A stretch of DNA of 64,000 bases, from positions 1-64,000 of the forward strand of contig CAAGII010000160.1 of assembly GCA_900769875.1 (NCBI GenBank). The letters are read 5' to 3'. Under the pieces are notes generated by a model that saw only the letters and a list, made by a program, of their open reading frames with translations, had not been told where the DNA came from and made no database searches. A program made the translations under genes and the position numbers. This document shows positions 1 through 8,488 of this stretch, piece by piece (within the stretch, counting starts at the first letter, position 1; each line of letters begins with the position of its first letter). This stretch comes from Clostridia bacterium (lineage in GTDB: Bacteria > Bacillota > Clostridia > Christensenellales > Aristaeellaceae).

Positions 1-411
1 ATAGGTAAACAGTCCCGCATTGATATTATCTGCATGCTTCGCAGCTTTGTCCTTGAACTGGGTCATACGGTTCAGCTCGCCCATGTAGGTGAAGCAGTTG
101 AGAATCCATCCCAGCTCAGCATGCGCGCTGACATGGCTCTGGCAGTAGACGAGGCTTTTCTTCGGGTCGATGCCGCTGGCGATGTAGATAGCTGCCAGCT
201 CCAGACAGCGGCGGCGGAGATCTGCGGGATTCTGCCGCACGGTGATGGCGTGCTCGTCCACCACGCAGTAGAGGCAGTCGTAGTCATCCTGCAGCTTCAC
301 GAAGTTGCGAAGCGCGCCGATGTAGTTGCCCAGCGTCAGCGTGCCGGACGGCTGGATACCGGAGAAGATGACAGGGCGCTTTTCGGGTTTGGGCTGCTGT
401 TGCTGATCCAT
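1..411 (-). CDS. trpS: Tryptophanyl-tRNA synthetase, N-terminal part (cut by window edge)
   Basis: Charges tRNA-Trp with tryptophan in the cytoplasm. The 137 visible residues begin with a short Gln-rich head followed by [20 protein letters not shown], the class I aminoacyl-tRNA synthetase start with a TLGNYIGA version of the HIGH motif, then CVVDEHAIT and MTQFKDKA, all typical of TrpRS. The KMSKS half lies beyond the window. The ATG at 411 is preceded by AGGAGGG at a normal distance. Upstream lies a T-box leader, so expression should respond to uncharged tRNA-Trp. Family assignment is firm; only the C-terminal half is unseen. Confidence 0.95.
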   Translation of the reverse strand, partial: MDQQQQPKPEKRPVIFSGIQPSGTLTLGNYIGALRNFVKLQDDYDCLYCVVDEHAITVRQNPADLRRRCLELAAIYIASGIDPKKSLVYCQSHVSAHAELGWILNCFTYMGELNRMTQFKDKAAKHADNINAGLFTY

Positions 412-468
412 TTCTTGTCCCTCCTGTTTATCCCGGCTGCATGCCTTGGGGGCGCTTGACAGCCCGGT

Positions 469-720
469 AAAAAAGAAAAGACACCCGTCCCGCGAAGGGG
501 ACAGTGTGCCTGTGGTGCCACCCCAATTGAACGCTGGACTGCATGCAGCCCCTGCGCTCCACTTCATACCATAACGCCGGTCACGCGTCGCGGACTACGC
601 AGCCTATGCCTTCACCCGCGCCCATCGGAGCCCCATCGCCGCGCCTGCCGCCGCCGGGCTTGCACCATCCCCGGCTCGCTTTTGCGGAGAAAAGCGCAGC
701 GTCTCCTCCTCATCGGTTTC
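469..720 (-). ncRNA. T-box leader (predicted tRNA-Trp sensor) with terminator
   Basis: The minus strand at 524-509 reads GGGGTGGCACCACAGG, the conserved T-box antiterminator sequence that pairs with the tRNA acceptor end. It is followed at 507-469 by a terminator: ACACTGTCCCC, a short loop, GGACGGGTGT and a T-rich run. The upstream part has the stem I hallmarks GATGAGGAGGAG near the 5' end and GGGGATGGTGCAAGCCCGG near the apical region. Read-through into trpS should occur when tRNA-Trp is uncharged. The specifier codon (expected TGG) was not placed with certainty; the Trp assignment rests on the downstream gene. Confidence 0.88.
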
Positions 721-726
721 ACTTCT

Positions 727-755
727 ATTATACACCGGTATTGCAGGATTGGCAA
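727..755 (-). promoter_or_regulatory. SigA-type promoter for the trpS T-box leader
   Basis: On the minus strand TTGCCA (755-750), a 17 nt spacer and TATAAT (732-727). Transcription would start near 720, at the 5' end of the T-box RNA. Confidence 0.8.
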
Positions 756-807
756 GCGCTTTTTTCCGATTCGGCTCACAGGCTTGAGGAGGCGGGGTGA
801 AGGGAAA

Positions 808-831
808 GGAGTCTGCTTGTGTGCCGACTCC
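808..831 (-). terminator. Weak hairpin after the glycosidase-like gene
   Basis: GGAGTC and GACTCC arms are separated by 12 nt and followed on the minus strand by TTTCCC. The stem is short and the T tract poor, so this is only a candidate terminator for the gene ending at 842. Confidence 0.4.
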
Positions 832-841
832 CGGGACGCGC

Positions 842-3175
842 CTATTCGCTGATGTACAGGATCACCTCGCCCGTCAGCCCGCAGGGCCATGGCTTCTGCT
901 CGTAGTCTGTGACGCGGGAGGAAGTGACACGGATGGATACCGTATTGTCGCCCTTGCGCAGCCATGCCGTCACATCCAATGCGAAGGGAGGAAGCAGCAG
1001 CGCCTGCTCCTCATAGCCGTTCACGGAGACCTCCGCTATCTCATGCACCTCGCCCAACGAAAGCATGGCGCGCCGGGGCAGTGCAGGCAGCGAAAAGGCT
1101 GCGGTGTAGGTCAGGGTACCGTTGTACGCTTCAAGTCCGGGCAGCTCCTGCCAGCTTCTCAGCGTTTCAAGCGGAAGCACCACGCCGTCTGGACAGGTGA
1201 GCGTGACGTCATGAAGGGAAATTGCGCGGCTGATGGGCTCAGGCTCCGGCTCGCGATAGGGCGTGCCATGGCTGCGTATGGTGAGCAGCAGCGACTGCTT
1301 CGCCTCGATGCGCAAGCGGCATCTGTCCGCTGGCGAGGTCAGGGGACAGGCTTTCCCCGTCCATGCGTCGCATGCTTCCAGATAACCCGCGGCGCGAAGC
1401 TGCACTGTACCTTCCCACGGCGCTTCGCCTTCGTTGAAGAGCATGAGGGACTGTACTCCATCCAGCATCCGGCAGGATACGCGCATCGCATCACACCGGG
1501 GCTGAAGGGACACGGGCGCGAATCCGTTCGCAAGCAGGCGGTCGACGACGGGCTGCATGCTGCGCCTGTCGGCGTACAGGATCAGCACGCCCTGCCCGGA
1601 CAGCGAATCAAGACGACGCGTGATCCCTTCATCCTGCCCTGCGGGTACAATGACAGCGCGATACGCATGCCCCGCGACCATGAGCGCGCCATCGCCCACA
1701 GGGGCATCCATCAGATCGCATACCTCCAGATAATGGAAGGGGAGCTGATGCTGCATCAGCGGCTCAGCGAGCTGCCATGGCAGATGCTCGCTGCAGGCAA
1801 GCAGGGCAATGCCCGCAGCATCGCTGCCCTCAGCGCTTATACCGCACACGCGCGCGATATAGTCAGCGATTACGGAATAGTGCTTCCACCAGTAATTGCT
1901 CGGCCCCACATCCGGCGGACGATCCTGCGCGCTGATGACCGGATCCATATGGTAAAAGAACGCGTGCGGCGCAAGCAGATTGACGCCCCGCACCATGAGA
2001 TAGTCCATCATCCAGCGCATATCCGCGACCGTCATGCCCCACTGACTTCCGTCAGGGCCGCAGCAGCCGAAGCACTCGTCGAGACAGCGGCGCTTGCCGG
2101 TGTTGATCATGCTGTCCGCAGCGCAATGCGCCTGCGTGCTTTCCACACCCTGCGTGGCGGTTGCGCCCGGTGCGACCCATCGCCACACCAGATCCTGCCC
2201 GGGAATGGTGAAGGCGCGTTCCAGCCCGATGCTGTCCGCATGCGCCGGATGTCCCGTCAGCGCAATCGCGTGGGATTCGCACCAAGCCCTGAGTGGCTCG
2301 TAGTAGCTGCGAAGCATGCATGCCTGCAGGAAGCGCTCATAGTCGGCGGATACATGGGCCGCGTCCGGCACAGCGTCCATGAAAAGAGCGGGCAGATCCT
2401 CCAGCGCATAGCCTTCCGCAAGCCATTGGGCGGCGGTGCCGGTGCTCCACGCCAGCATGGAGGCGGGCGCGTTTCGGCCAAGCGGATTGGGCTCGTCGGT
2501 GAACATCGCGCGGATGGTCGTGCCAAAGGCCTGCGGCATGCGCGCGTAATACCTCTCATGCGTCAGGCGGATAAAGCACTGCACAGCCTCGGGATTCAGC
2601 AGGTCTGCCGCGGGCGGGGCGTCTGGCAGACCGTCATCCTGCGTGGGCAGAAGTCCGCGAATGGTGCCGTGCGAAAAGTCCTCCACGAGACAGAGGAGCG
2701 TTTCATCCGGCGCAGGAGCTTCCGCGTCCGCGAGAAGCCGCGCCTGCTTCGGATCATACAGGCCGCCGTCCAACCTTGCCGCAATGCGGGCAATCAGTCG
2801 GCCGTGCGCGGGCTCCTGATCCCTGAGCAGCATCAGTCCGCGCGCGGCGAACTCGGGGTTCTCCCTGACCACCTGACCGCAGGCGGAGCCGGAGGGATAC
2901 ATACCTTCATCGTAGAGGAACACAAACATATCCAGCGCTGCGGCTGTCTCCACGATGTACGCCATCCAGTCCATAAAGGCGGGGGAGAGATAGGGCACGC
3001 CGGGATCAAAGCCCATCCGGGGATGCATCACCACGCCGTACACGCCGTGCGCGCGGAAATCCTCCAGCTGGGCCCGGATGCGGTCGCGATCCATCACTCC
3101 GTTCAGAAACCAGAAGGGAACGGGCGTATAGGTCCGGTCAGGATGCTCAAACAGCTCGGTAAAGCGATCAGCCAT
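842..3175 (-). CDS. Large glycoside hydrolase-like protein (GH106/rhamnosidase-like)
   Basis: A 777-residue protein without a signal peptide or membrane segment, so probably cytoplasmic. The N-terminal part has PVPFWFLNG, a GVYGVVMHPRMG segment, FLYDEGMYPSGSA and MFTDEPNP, a layout seen in GH106 alpha-L-rhamnosidase-like and related unclassified glycosidases with a TIM-barrel catalytic part. The last ~150 residues (LPGLEAYNGTLTYTAAFSLP, then ALDVTAWLRKGDNTVSIRV) look like the galactose-binding jelly-roll found at the C terminus of these enzymes. Acidic residues in the DEG and DEP motifs are catalytic candidates. The ATG at 3175 has AGGAG nine bases upstream; an ATG two codons earlier sits too close to it. 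Substrate cannot be named; it is monocistronic. Confidence 0.75.
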   Translation of the reverse strand: MADRFTELFEHPDRTYTPVPFWFLNGVMDRDRIRAQLEDFRAHGVYGVVMHPRMGFDPGVPYLSPAFMDWMAYIVETAAALDMFVFLYDEGMYPSGSACGQVVRENPEFAARGLMLLRDQEPAHGRLIARIAARLDGGLYDPKQARLLADAEAPAPDETLLCLVEDFSHGTIRGLLPTQDDGLPDAPPAADLLNPEAVQCFIRLTHERYYARMPQAFGTTIRAMFTDEPNPLGRNAPASMLAWSTGTAAQWLAEGYALEDLPALFMDAVPDAAHVSADYERFLQACMLRSYYEPLRAWCESHAIALTGHPAHADSIGLERAFTIPGQDLVWRWVAPGATATQGVESTQAHCAADSMINTGKRRCLDECFGCCGPDGSQWGMTVADMRWMMDYLMVRGVNLLAPHAFFYHMDPVISAQDRPPDVGPSNYWWKHYSVIADYIARVCGISAEGSDAAGIALLACSEHLPWQLAEPLMQHQLPFHYLEVCDLMDAPVGDGALMVAGHAYRAVIVPAGQDEGITRRLDSLSGQGVLILYADRRSMQPVVDRLLANGFAPVSLQPRCDAMRVSCRMLDGVQSLMLFNEGEAPWEGTVQLRAAGYLEACDAWTGKACPLTSPADRCRLRIEAKQSLLLTIRSHGTPYREPEPEPISRAISLHDVTLTCPDGVVLPLETLRSWQELPGLEAYNGTLTYTAAFSLPALPRRAMLSLGEVHEIAEVSVNGYEEQALLLPPFALDVTAWLRKGDNTVSIRVTSSRVTDYEQKPWPCGLTGEVILYISE

Positions 3176-3208
3176 GTCCATCAGCTCCTGTTGTGTTCTC
3201 TTGTCAAG

Positions 3209-3237
3209 ATGGTATCATGACGGCTTCAAGAAATCAA
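3209..3237 (-). promoter_or_regulatory. Candidate promoter for the glycosidase-like gene
   Basis: Minus-strand TTGATT (3237-3232), 17 nt spacer, TACCAT (3214-3209), placed about 35 bases before the ATG at 3175 and downstream of the hflC terminator. Confidence 0.5.
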
Positions 3238-3265
3238 GCCCTGTTTCGTACCACCGAGCGCGCCG

Positions 3266-3298
3266 CAAAAGAAAACGGGCACGGTCAGGCCGTGCCCG
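3266..3298 (-). terminator. Rho-independent terminator after hflC
   Basis: A perfect nine-base-pair stem CGGGCACGG / CCGTGCCCG with a five-base loop, followed on the minus strand by TTTTCTTTT. Confidence 0.88.
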
Positions 3299-3313
3299 GA
3301 GGCGGGATCGGGA

Positions 3314-4357
3314 TTACTGAATGAAGCGGATCAGATCGCTGAACAGGGGATTGGTCTGATCCAGCACGAGGGTTGCGTTCTCGCCCAGCGCCTTTTCCAG
3401 CGCCTGCAGGGAGCGCCAGTAGGCGTAGAATTCAGGATCGACCGAATATGCGTTGGCGTAGATTTCCAGCGCGCTTGCGTCGGCATTGCCGCGGATGGCG
3501 CCCGCGTCGCTCACGGCGGCGGCCTCAATCTGGCGAACCTCCAGATCGGCGGCGGCTACAGCCTTGTTGTAGGCCTCGTCGCCTTCGCTGCGCAGCTGCT
3601 GAGCGACCTTGGCACGGTCGGCCTGCATGCGGGCGTAGGTGGATTCCACATTGGCGGTAGGCAGGATGGTGCGGTGAATCTGAATGTCGACCACCTCGAT
3701 GCCGCGGACGCTCATGTCGGTGTTGATGGCCTTGAGACCTTCCTGCAGGGCGTTGTTCAGCTTGTCCTTGTTGCTGATAAAGTCATCGGCCAGCATGCGG
3801 TTGACCGCCTGCACAATGACGGGATGAATGATGTTATCCAGCTGATTCTCCGCCGCGGTCAGTGTGCCCAGCTTGAGGCTGAACAGCGCCGGGTCGCAGA
3901 TGCGCCACTGCGCGAAGGTGGTGATGTAGTACTGCTTCTTTTCAAGTGTGTTGACAACCTCGCTGTCGGAGATGTAGGTATTCAGGCGCGAGGAGTGCTT
4001 TTCCACCTTGTCGATGAAGGGCATTTTGAACTGCAGGCCGCTGCCCACTTGCAGGGCGACGCTGCCGCTGATGGTAATCTCATCCTGCAGCGAATCGGCG
4101 TAGCGGGTGTGGAAATCATTGTCGGTGTTGATGACCAGCCTCTTAATCACACCGAAGCGGCTGACCATAGCCTGCTCGGATTCGCCCACAATGAAGATGC
4201 TTTCGGAAAGCAGGATCACCAGGGCGAGCAGCAGCACACCACCAAGCACCAGCTTCAAACCGTGTTTGCGCAGGAACATGCTGCGATTGAGCTGCTTTTC
4301 ATTGATGGGGCGCTGGGGAGCGCTGGGGGGAGTCTGATAGTTGTTCTGCATGATCAC
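3314..4357 (-). CDS. hflC: HflC-like SPFH/band-7 membrane protein
   Basis: A 347-residue SPFH (stomatin/prohibitin/flotillin/HflK/C) protein. In bacteria HflC pairs with HflK in a membrane complex that contacts the FtsH protease. A single membrane segment lies at about residues 35-52 (VLGGVLLLALVILLSE), followed by the band-7 start IVGESEQAMVSRFGVI and a long helical region rich in Ala, Glu and Arg near residues 235-300. The start given is the GTG that overlaps the hflK stop; an in-frame ATG two codons later is equally possible. It forms a two-gene operon with hflK and is followed by a strong terminator. No ftsH gene is visible nearby. Confidence 0.88.
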   Translation of the reverse strand: MIMQNNYQTPPSAPQRPINEKQLNRSMFLRKHGLKLVLGGVLLLALVILLSESIFIVGESEQAMVSRFGVIKRLVINTDNDFHTRYADSLQDEITISGSVALQVGSGLQFKMPFIDKVEKHSSRLNTYISDSEVVNTLEKKQYYITTFAQWRICDPALFSLKLGTLTAAENQLDNIIHPVIVQAVNRMLADDFISNKDKLNNALQEGLKAINTDMSVRGIEVVDIQIHRTILPTANVESTYARMQADRAKVAQQLRSEGDEAYNKAVAAADLEVRQIEAAAVSDAGAIRGNADASALEIYANAYSVDPEFYAYWRSLQALEKALGENATLVLDQTNPLFSDLIRFIQ

Positions 4358-5322
4358 TTGCCTCCTTCCGCGGCGGCAGCCTTGACTTCGGTATCGGTTA
4401 CATCGTTCAGGGTGAGCAGCTGGGTGGTACCGGCGTTGCTGTCGACGATATAGAGCTTGCCGGAGCCGGACAGCACCTTTTCAAGCGTTTCGATCAACAG
4501 ACGCGTGCGGGTGATATCAGGCGCGGCCTGATACTTCTCATACACGGCGCTGAACACGGCGGCTTCAGCCTCAGCGGCGGCGATCACCTCCGCCTTGTAG
4601 CCTTCGGCTTCCTGCAGCAGCGCGTAGGCGTTGGAACGCGCCACGGGCAGCACCTTGTTCTTGTAGCGCTCGGCTTCATCCAGACGCTTGGTCTTTTCGT
4701 TCTTGGCGTTGTTCACGTCCTCATAGGCGGAAGCGACCTCGGTGGGCACGGTGATGTTCTGAATGCGCACATCGTTGATCTTCACGCCCATCTGGTAGCT
4801 GTCGATCAGCGCCTGGAAATCGGGCAGTACCTCGCGCTCGATTTCTTCCTTGTTGAGCAGGGCGTCGTCGAGGCTGCGGTTCTGGATGTTGCGGCGGATC
4901 ACGGCTTCAAACGCCAGCTGAAGCGTGCCCTCGGGATCGTCCACGTCGAAGCGGTACTGCTTCACATCGCGGATGGTGTACTGATAGATGGCCTCCAGCG
5001 ATACGATGGAGTTGTCGTTGGTCAGCATCACGCCCTCGTCGGTCTGATCCGCATAGCGGGACGCGCGCTGCGCGTTGCCCTGATAGGTGGTGCGGAAGCC
5101 GTATTCCTTGGTGTGAATGGTCGTGACGGATTCGGAAATGATGGACTGCACAACAGGCAGGTGCCAGTACAGGCCGGGACCATTCACATCCGTGACGCGC
5201 CCGAAGGTCAGCACCAGCGCCTCCTCGCCCTGACCGACGCGGTAGAAGCCGTCCCACGCAGTGAACAGCACCAGCGCCAGCACGACCAGAGCGGCAATTC
5301 CCCATCTGGATTTCCCTTTCAT
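4354..5322 (-). CDS. hflK: HflK-like SPFH/band-7 membrane protein
   Basis: A 322-residue partner of HflC. It has a very short cytoplasmic head, one membrane segment at about residues 7-23 (WGIAALVVLALVLFTAWDG), then FYRVGQGEEALVLTFGRV and GPGLYWHLPVVQSI, the typical band-7 opening. A helical Glu/Ala-rich stretch near residues 215-265 should drive oligomerisation. RBS AAAGGAG lies seven bases before the ATG. It overlaps hflC by four bases, so the two are translationally coupled. The Gly/Asn/Gln-rich N-terminal tail of proteobacterial HflK is absent. Confidence 0.87.
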   Translation of the reverse strand: MKGKSRWGIAALVVLALVLFTAWDGFYRVGQGEEALVLTFGRVTDVNGPGLYWHLPVVQSIISESVTTIHTKEYGFRTTYQGNAQRASRYADQTDEGVMLTNDNSIVSLEAIYQYTIRDVKQYRFDVDDPEGTLQLAFEAVIRRNIQNRSLDDALLNKEEIEREVLPDFQALIDSYQMGVKINDVRIQNITVPTEVASAYEDVNNAKNEKTKRLDEAERYKNKVLPVARSNAYALLQEAEGYKAEVIAAAEAEAAVFSAVYEKYQAAPDITRTRLLIETLEKVLSGSGKLYIVDSNAGTTQLLTLNDVTDTEVKAAAAEGGK

Positions 5323-5425
5323 ATGTAGTCTCCTTTCTCTACAGTAAGGAAGCTTTGCGCTTCCAGACTTCCCAGGTGCATGAGTATCATAGCATAATCA
5401 GAACCCGGATGGAACGGCTGATGTC

Positions 5426-5443
5426 GCAAAACCTCGGTTTTGC
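5426..5443. terminator. Short perfect hairpin between sleB-like gene and hflK
   Basis: GCAAAACC and GGTTTTGC are directly repeated in inverse with a two-base centre. There is no proper T tract after it, so terminator function is uncertain. Confidence 0.3.
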
Positions 5444-5466
5444 GGCTGAAAGCATCATCCCTCGCG

Positions 5467-5895
5467 TCAGGTGGCGGAATAGCTCGGCGCGGGATTGTAG
5501 AAGCAGTGATTGCCGATCCGGATGACGAAGTATCCCACCGACGAGGGAAAGCTGCCCTGACAGGTGGGCGAGTAGGGGTTGTAGAACCAGAGCGCCTCAT
5601 ACAGATTGGCAAGTCTGCCCCCGGCAATGGCCCAGTCCGCAATGGCGTAATGAACGGCTGTCGGGTTCATGTTGTAGATGTTCTGGTTGTTCTGCCTGCC
5701 GCCAAGCACGGTGGCGGCGCAGTTGAACTGTCCAGGCTGATACACCACATCGGAAATGGTGTTGTAGCGCCCGTACTCGCCGATTCGTGTGCGCACACGA
5801 TTCATCACAACGCTTGCCACGGCGCGCATACCGTTATCTCCCTCGCCGCCGGCCTCGCACTCGATCAGCCTCGCGAGCAGCTCACGATCAGACAT
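5467..5895 (-). CDS. Short SleB-type cell wall hydrolase
   Basis: A 142-residue protein made almost only of the Hydrolase_2 (SleB) catalytic domain, a lytic transglycosylase-like fold acting on spore cortex or vegetative peptidoglycan. Visible hallmarks are the early ARLIECEAGGEGDNGMRAVA with the catalytic Glu context, VVMNRVRTR, DVVYQPGQF and the late ALWFYNP. There is no signal peptide and no peptidoglycan-binding domain, unlike the second SleB at 33.5-34.1 kb. The ATG at 5895 has AGGAGG eight bases upstream; a GTG at 5904 falls inside that ribosome site and was rejected. It lies 49 bases downstream of the AEC transporter on the same strand. Confidence 0.85.
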   Translation of the reverse strand: MSDRELLARLIECEAGGEGDNGMRAVASVVMNRVRTRIGEYGRYNTISDVVYQPGQFNCAATVLGGRQNNQNIYNMNPTAVHYAIADWAIAGGRLANLYEALWFYNPYSPTCQGSFPSSVGYFVIRIGNHCFYNPAPSYSAT

Positions 5896-5944
5896 GGTCT
5901 TCACCTCCTGTGGCAGGGTATGCTGCCATGGGGAAGAAAAGAAG

Positions 5945-6871
5945 TCAGGTCAGGAGCGTCAGCAGCGGTATGGTCAGAAAGCACATCAGCGTGGATACCA
6001 GCACGCAGTTGGCGGAAAGCTCCTGCTCGGCATTGTACATCTCCGCCATGCTCAGCACCATGGCAGCGCAGGGTGTGCCGCACAAGATGAGGATGGAGGA
6101 ACGGAACGCCTCCGAAACCGGAAACAGGCTGATGAGCGCATAGCTGAACAGCGGGAAGGCGAGCAGCTTCATCAGGCTGATGATGTATACAAATGGCCGC
6201 CTGAACAGCTGCTTCAAATCCGTATTGGCAAGCCGGATACCAAGAATGAGCATGCAAAGCGGCGTCGTCACATTGCCCAGCGCGGTGGTGGCGCGCTGAA
6301 TCAGCTCCGGCATCCACTGGTTGCCGTTGAGGACATGCGCGATCAGGCCCAGCACAAACGCGAAGAACGAGGGGTTCATCACCGCCTGCCGGATGGTGAC
6401 ATATTTCGGATCGCCTGTGAGACAGAAAATGGCCATGGTGAACACAAAGATGTTCATGGAGATCATGAACACAGCCGAATAGCAGGCGACCTCCGGGCTG
6501 CCGGGCAGCAGCGCGCGGATGATCGGCAGCCCAAAAAAGCCCACGTTGCCCAGCACGCTGCCGATGGTGAGGATGCGGTAGCGCGCGTCTGTGTAGCGGC
6601 GGCGGAAAACGGCGTACAGAATGGCCATGAACAGCCCCTGAAAGACCAGTGTAGCCACAAAAAACTGCGCCATGCCAATGAGGTTTTCCATGGAGAACTC
6701 CAGAGAGAGGAGCGTGGAAAACACCATGAACGGAGCACAGGCGTACACCAGCACACCTGATAGCCCCGGCAGATGGGCGGCGCCGACCTTTCCTGTTTTG
6801 CAGGCCACGTAGCCGGGCAAGATATAGAGCAGCGTCATCAGTACATTGGAGATGGCAATATCAAATCCCAC
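5945..6871 (-). CDS. AEC (auxin efflux carrier) family transporter
   Basis: A 308-residue polytopic membrane protein with about ten predicted helices and two inverted halves. Family features include the opening TLLYILPGYVACKTG, GNVGFFGLPI in the first half and CGTPCAAMVLSMAEMY in the second half, where the crossover prolines of AEC/BASS-type carriers sit. Members export or import organic acids such as malate; the substrate here is unknown. The GTG at 6871 is preferred because AAGGAGG stands nine bases before it and a promoter lies just upstream; longer frames to 6976 would run through that promoter. Confidence 0.85.
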   Translation of the reverse strand: MGFDIAISNVLMTLLYILPGYVACKTGKVGAAHLPGLSGVLVYACAPFMVFSTLLSLEFSMENLIGMAQFFVATLVFQGLFMAILYAVFRRRYTDARYRILTIGSVLGNVGFFGLPIIRALLPGSPEVACYSAVFMISMNIFVFTMAIFCLTGDPKYVTIRQAVMNPSFFAFVLGLIAHVLNGNQWMPELIQRATTALGNVTTPLCMLILGIRLANTDLKQLFRRPFVYIISLMKLLAFPLFSYALISLFPVSEAFRSSILILCGTPCAAMVLSMAEMYNAEQELSANCVLVSTLMCFLTIPLLTLLT

Positions 6872-6904
6872 GGGAAAGCCTCCTTGCGCGCGTATGCATG
6901 GAGC

Positions 6905-6933
6905 ATTATAGCACAGGAGGAGCGCGCCATCAA
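6905..6933 (-). promoter_or_regulatory. Promoter of the AEC transporter gene
   Basis: Minus-strand TTGATG (6933-6928), 17 nt spacer, TATAAT (6910-6905). Confidence 0.75.
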
Positions 6934-7000
6934 ACCCTTTGCAGAAAAATTGGGAAGGCTGATGCGTGTGAACCAAGTGTTAAATTATTCCAACTGCCTC

Positions 7001-7029
7001 TTTACTTTTGAGATGAGTTATGCTATTCT
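7001..7029 (+). promoter_or_regulatory. Promoter of the flavin reductase-rubrerythrin gene
   Basis: TTTACT (7001-7006), 17 nt spacer, TATTCT (7024-7029). It is divergent from the AEC promoter. No clear PerR box was recognised. Confidence 0.55.
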
Positions 7030-7103
7030 AAACCCCAGAGATGCGCTGTCTGATGTGTGTATTCCGGGACCGCGCACAAGCGAACAGAGAAAGGATGATG
7101 CGA

Positions 7104-8318
7104 ATGGATCAGAAGGCAATGTACAAGCTCAGCTATGGGCTGTTCGTCCTTTCAGCCAACGTCAATGGTAAGGACAACGGCTGTATCATCAATACGGCTG
7201 CGCAGGTGGCTTCCACCCCCAATACCATCAGTATTTCGGTGAACAAGTCCAACAACACCCATGATATGCTGATGGAAACGGACGATTTCACCGTTTCCGT
7301 GCTCAGCGAACAGGCGGACTTTGGGCTTTTCAAGCACTTTGGCTTCCAGAGCGGCCGCAATGTGGACAAGTTCGACGGCTTTCCGGCAGTCAAACGCGTG
7401 GAAAACGGCACGCTGGCTGTGACCAGCGGCACCAACGCGTATCTGAGCGGCAGAATTACTCGCCGCTACGATCTGGGCAGCCACACCATGTTTGTGGCGG
7501 ATGTGACAGGCGGCGAGGTGCTGTCCAGCGTGCCCTCCGCAACCTATACCTATTATCAAGAGCACATCAAGCCCAAGCCCCAGAAGCGCGTGGAGAATGG
7601 CAAGACCATCTGGCGCTGCACCATCTGCGGCTTTGAGTGGGTGGGCGACGAGCTGCCGCCGGACTTTATTTGCCCCATCTGCAAGCACCCCGCGTCCGAC
7701 TTTGAAAAGGTGGTCGTTCCCGCGGCAAGCGCCGCAATGAACGCTCCTGCCGCAGAAAAGAAAGGAGAACCTGTTATGAGCAAGAACATCTACGCCGGTA
7801 CCCAGACCGAAAAGAACCTGCAGGCTGCCTTTGCTGGCGAATCGCAGGCCCGCAACAAGTACACCTATTTCGCCTCTGTCGCCAAGAAGGAAGGCTATGA
7901 GCAGATCTCCGCGCTGTTCCTCAAGACGGCTGACAACGAAAAGGAACACGCCAAGATGTGGTTCAAGGAGCTCAAGGGTATCGGCGACACGGTGGCGAAC
8001 CTGAACGCTGCCGCGGACGGCGAGAACTACGAGTGGACCGACATGTATGAGGACTTCGCCAAGACCGCCGAGGCCGAGGGCTTCACCGAGCTGGCCAACA
8101 AGTTCCGCATGGTGGGTGCGATCGAGAAGCACCATGAGGAGCGCTATCGTGCCCTGCTCAAGAATGTGGAGATGAAGCAGGTCTTTGAGAAGAGTGAAGT
8201 GAAGGTGTGGGAGTGCCGCAACTGCGGTCACATCGTGGTGGGCACCAAGGCCCCCGAGCTCTGCCCCGTATGCGCCCATCCCCAGAGCTACTTTGAAGTG
8301 AGCGCTGAGAACTATTGA
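7104..8318 (+). CDS. Flavin reductase-rubredoxin-rubrerythrin fusion
   Basis: A 404-residue protein with four modules. Residues ~1-160 are a flavin reductase-like split barrel ([20 protein letters not shown]), followed by a rubredoxin with CTIC and CPIC cysteine pairs; together these match the high-molecular-weight rubredoxin (Hrb) layout. Residues ~225-365 are a rubrerythrin four-helix diiron domain ([31 protein letters not shown]), and a C-terminal rubredoxin has CRNC and CPVC. NAD(P)H electrons could pass from flavin through rubredoxin to peroxide reduction. The ATG at 7104 has AGGA eight bases upstream. Inside the gene AAAGGAG stands before an in-frame ATG at 7776, which would give a free 180-residue rubrerythrin. 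Confidence 0.9.
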   Translation: MDQKAMYKLSYGLFVLSANVNGKDNGCIINTAAQVASTPNTISISVNKSNNTHDMLMETDDFTVSVLSEQADFGLFKHFGFQSGRNVDKFDGFPAVKRVENGTLAVTSGTNAYLSGRITRRYDLGSHTMFVADVTGGEVLSSVPSATYTYYQEHIKPKPQKRVENGKTIWRCTICGFEWVGDELPPDFICPICKHPASDFEKVVVPAASAAMNAPAAEKKGEPVMSKNIYAGTQTEKNLQAAFAGESQARNKYTYFASVAKKEGYEQISALFLKTADNEKEHAKMWFKELKGIGDTVANLNAAADGENYEWTDMYEDFAKTAEAEGFTELANKFRMVGAIEKHHEERYRALLKNVEMKQVFEKSEVKVWECRNCGHIVVGTKAPELCPVCAHPQSYFEVSAENY

Positions 8319-8348
8319 TACACCAAACCGCAGTTTCCTGAAGAAAGG

Positions 8349-8385
8349 AAAACGGCATGCCGGTCACACGCTGGCATGCCGTTTT
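8349..8385 (+). terminator. Terminator after the rubrerythrin fusion
   Basis: AAAACGGCATGCC and GGCATGCCGTTTT arms are separated by 11 bases; the symmetry would let it act on both strands. Confidence 0.85.
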
Positions 8386-8445
8386 CATCTGTGTGTCGGG
8401 ATGGCTGCACTACGACAGGGTACCATCCCTGAATCCAGCCCGATT

Positions 8446-8481
8446 TGAAAACGGCATGCGCCGCTTATGCGAAGCATGCCG
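8446..8481 (-). terminator. Terminator after acpS
   Basis: CGGCATGC / GCATGCCG arms with a 14-base loop, followed on the minus strand by TTTTCAAAT. It shares its stem core with the neighbouring terminator at 8349-8385. Confidence 0.72.
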
Positions 8482-8488
8482 GTGCGGC

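Noticed and set aside
797..3220. Plus-strand frame of 807 codons opposite the glycosidase-like gene
   Set aside because: The product is rich in His, Arg, Gln and Cys with no recognisable motif, while the minus-strand frame has clear glycosidase motifs and a proper ribosome site. It is an antisense shadow of GC-rich coding DNA.
8349..8481. Paired GGCATGCC-type palindromes as a possible repeat family or operator
   Set aside because: Both have T tracts matching the ends of the flanking genes, so they are better read as two terminators with similar stems.
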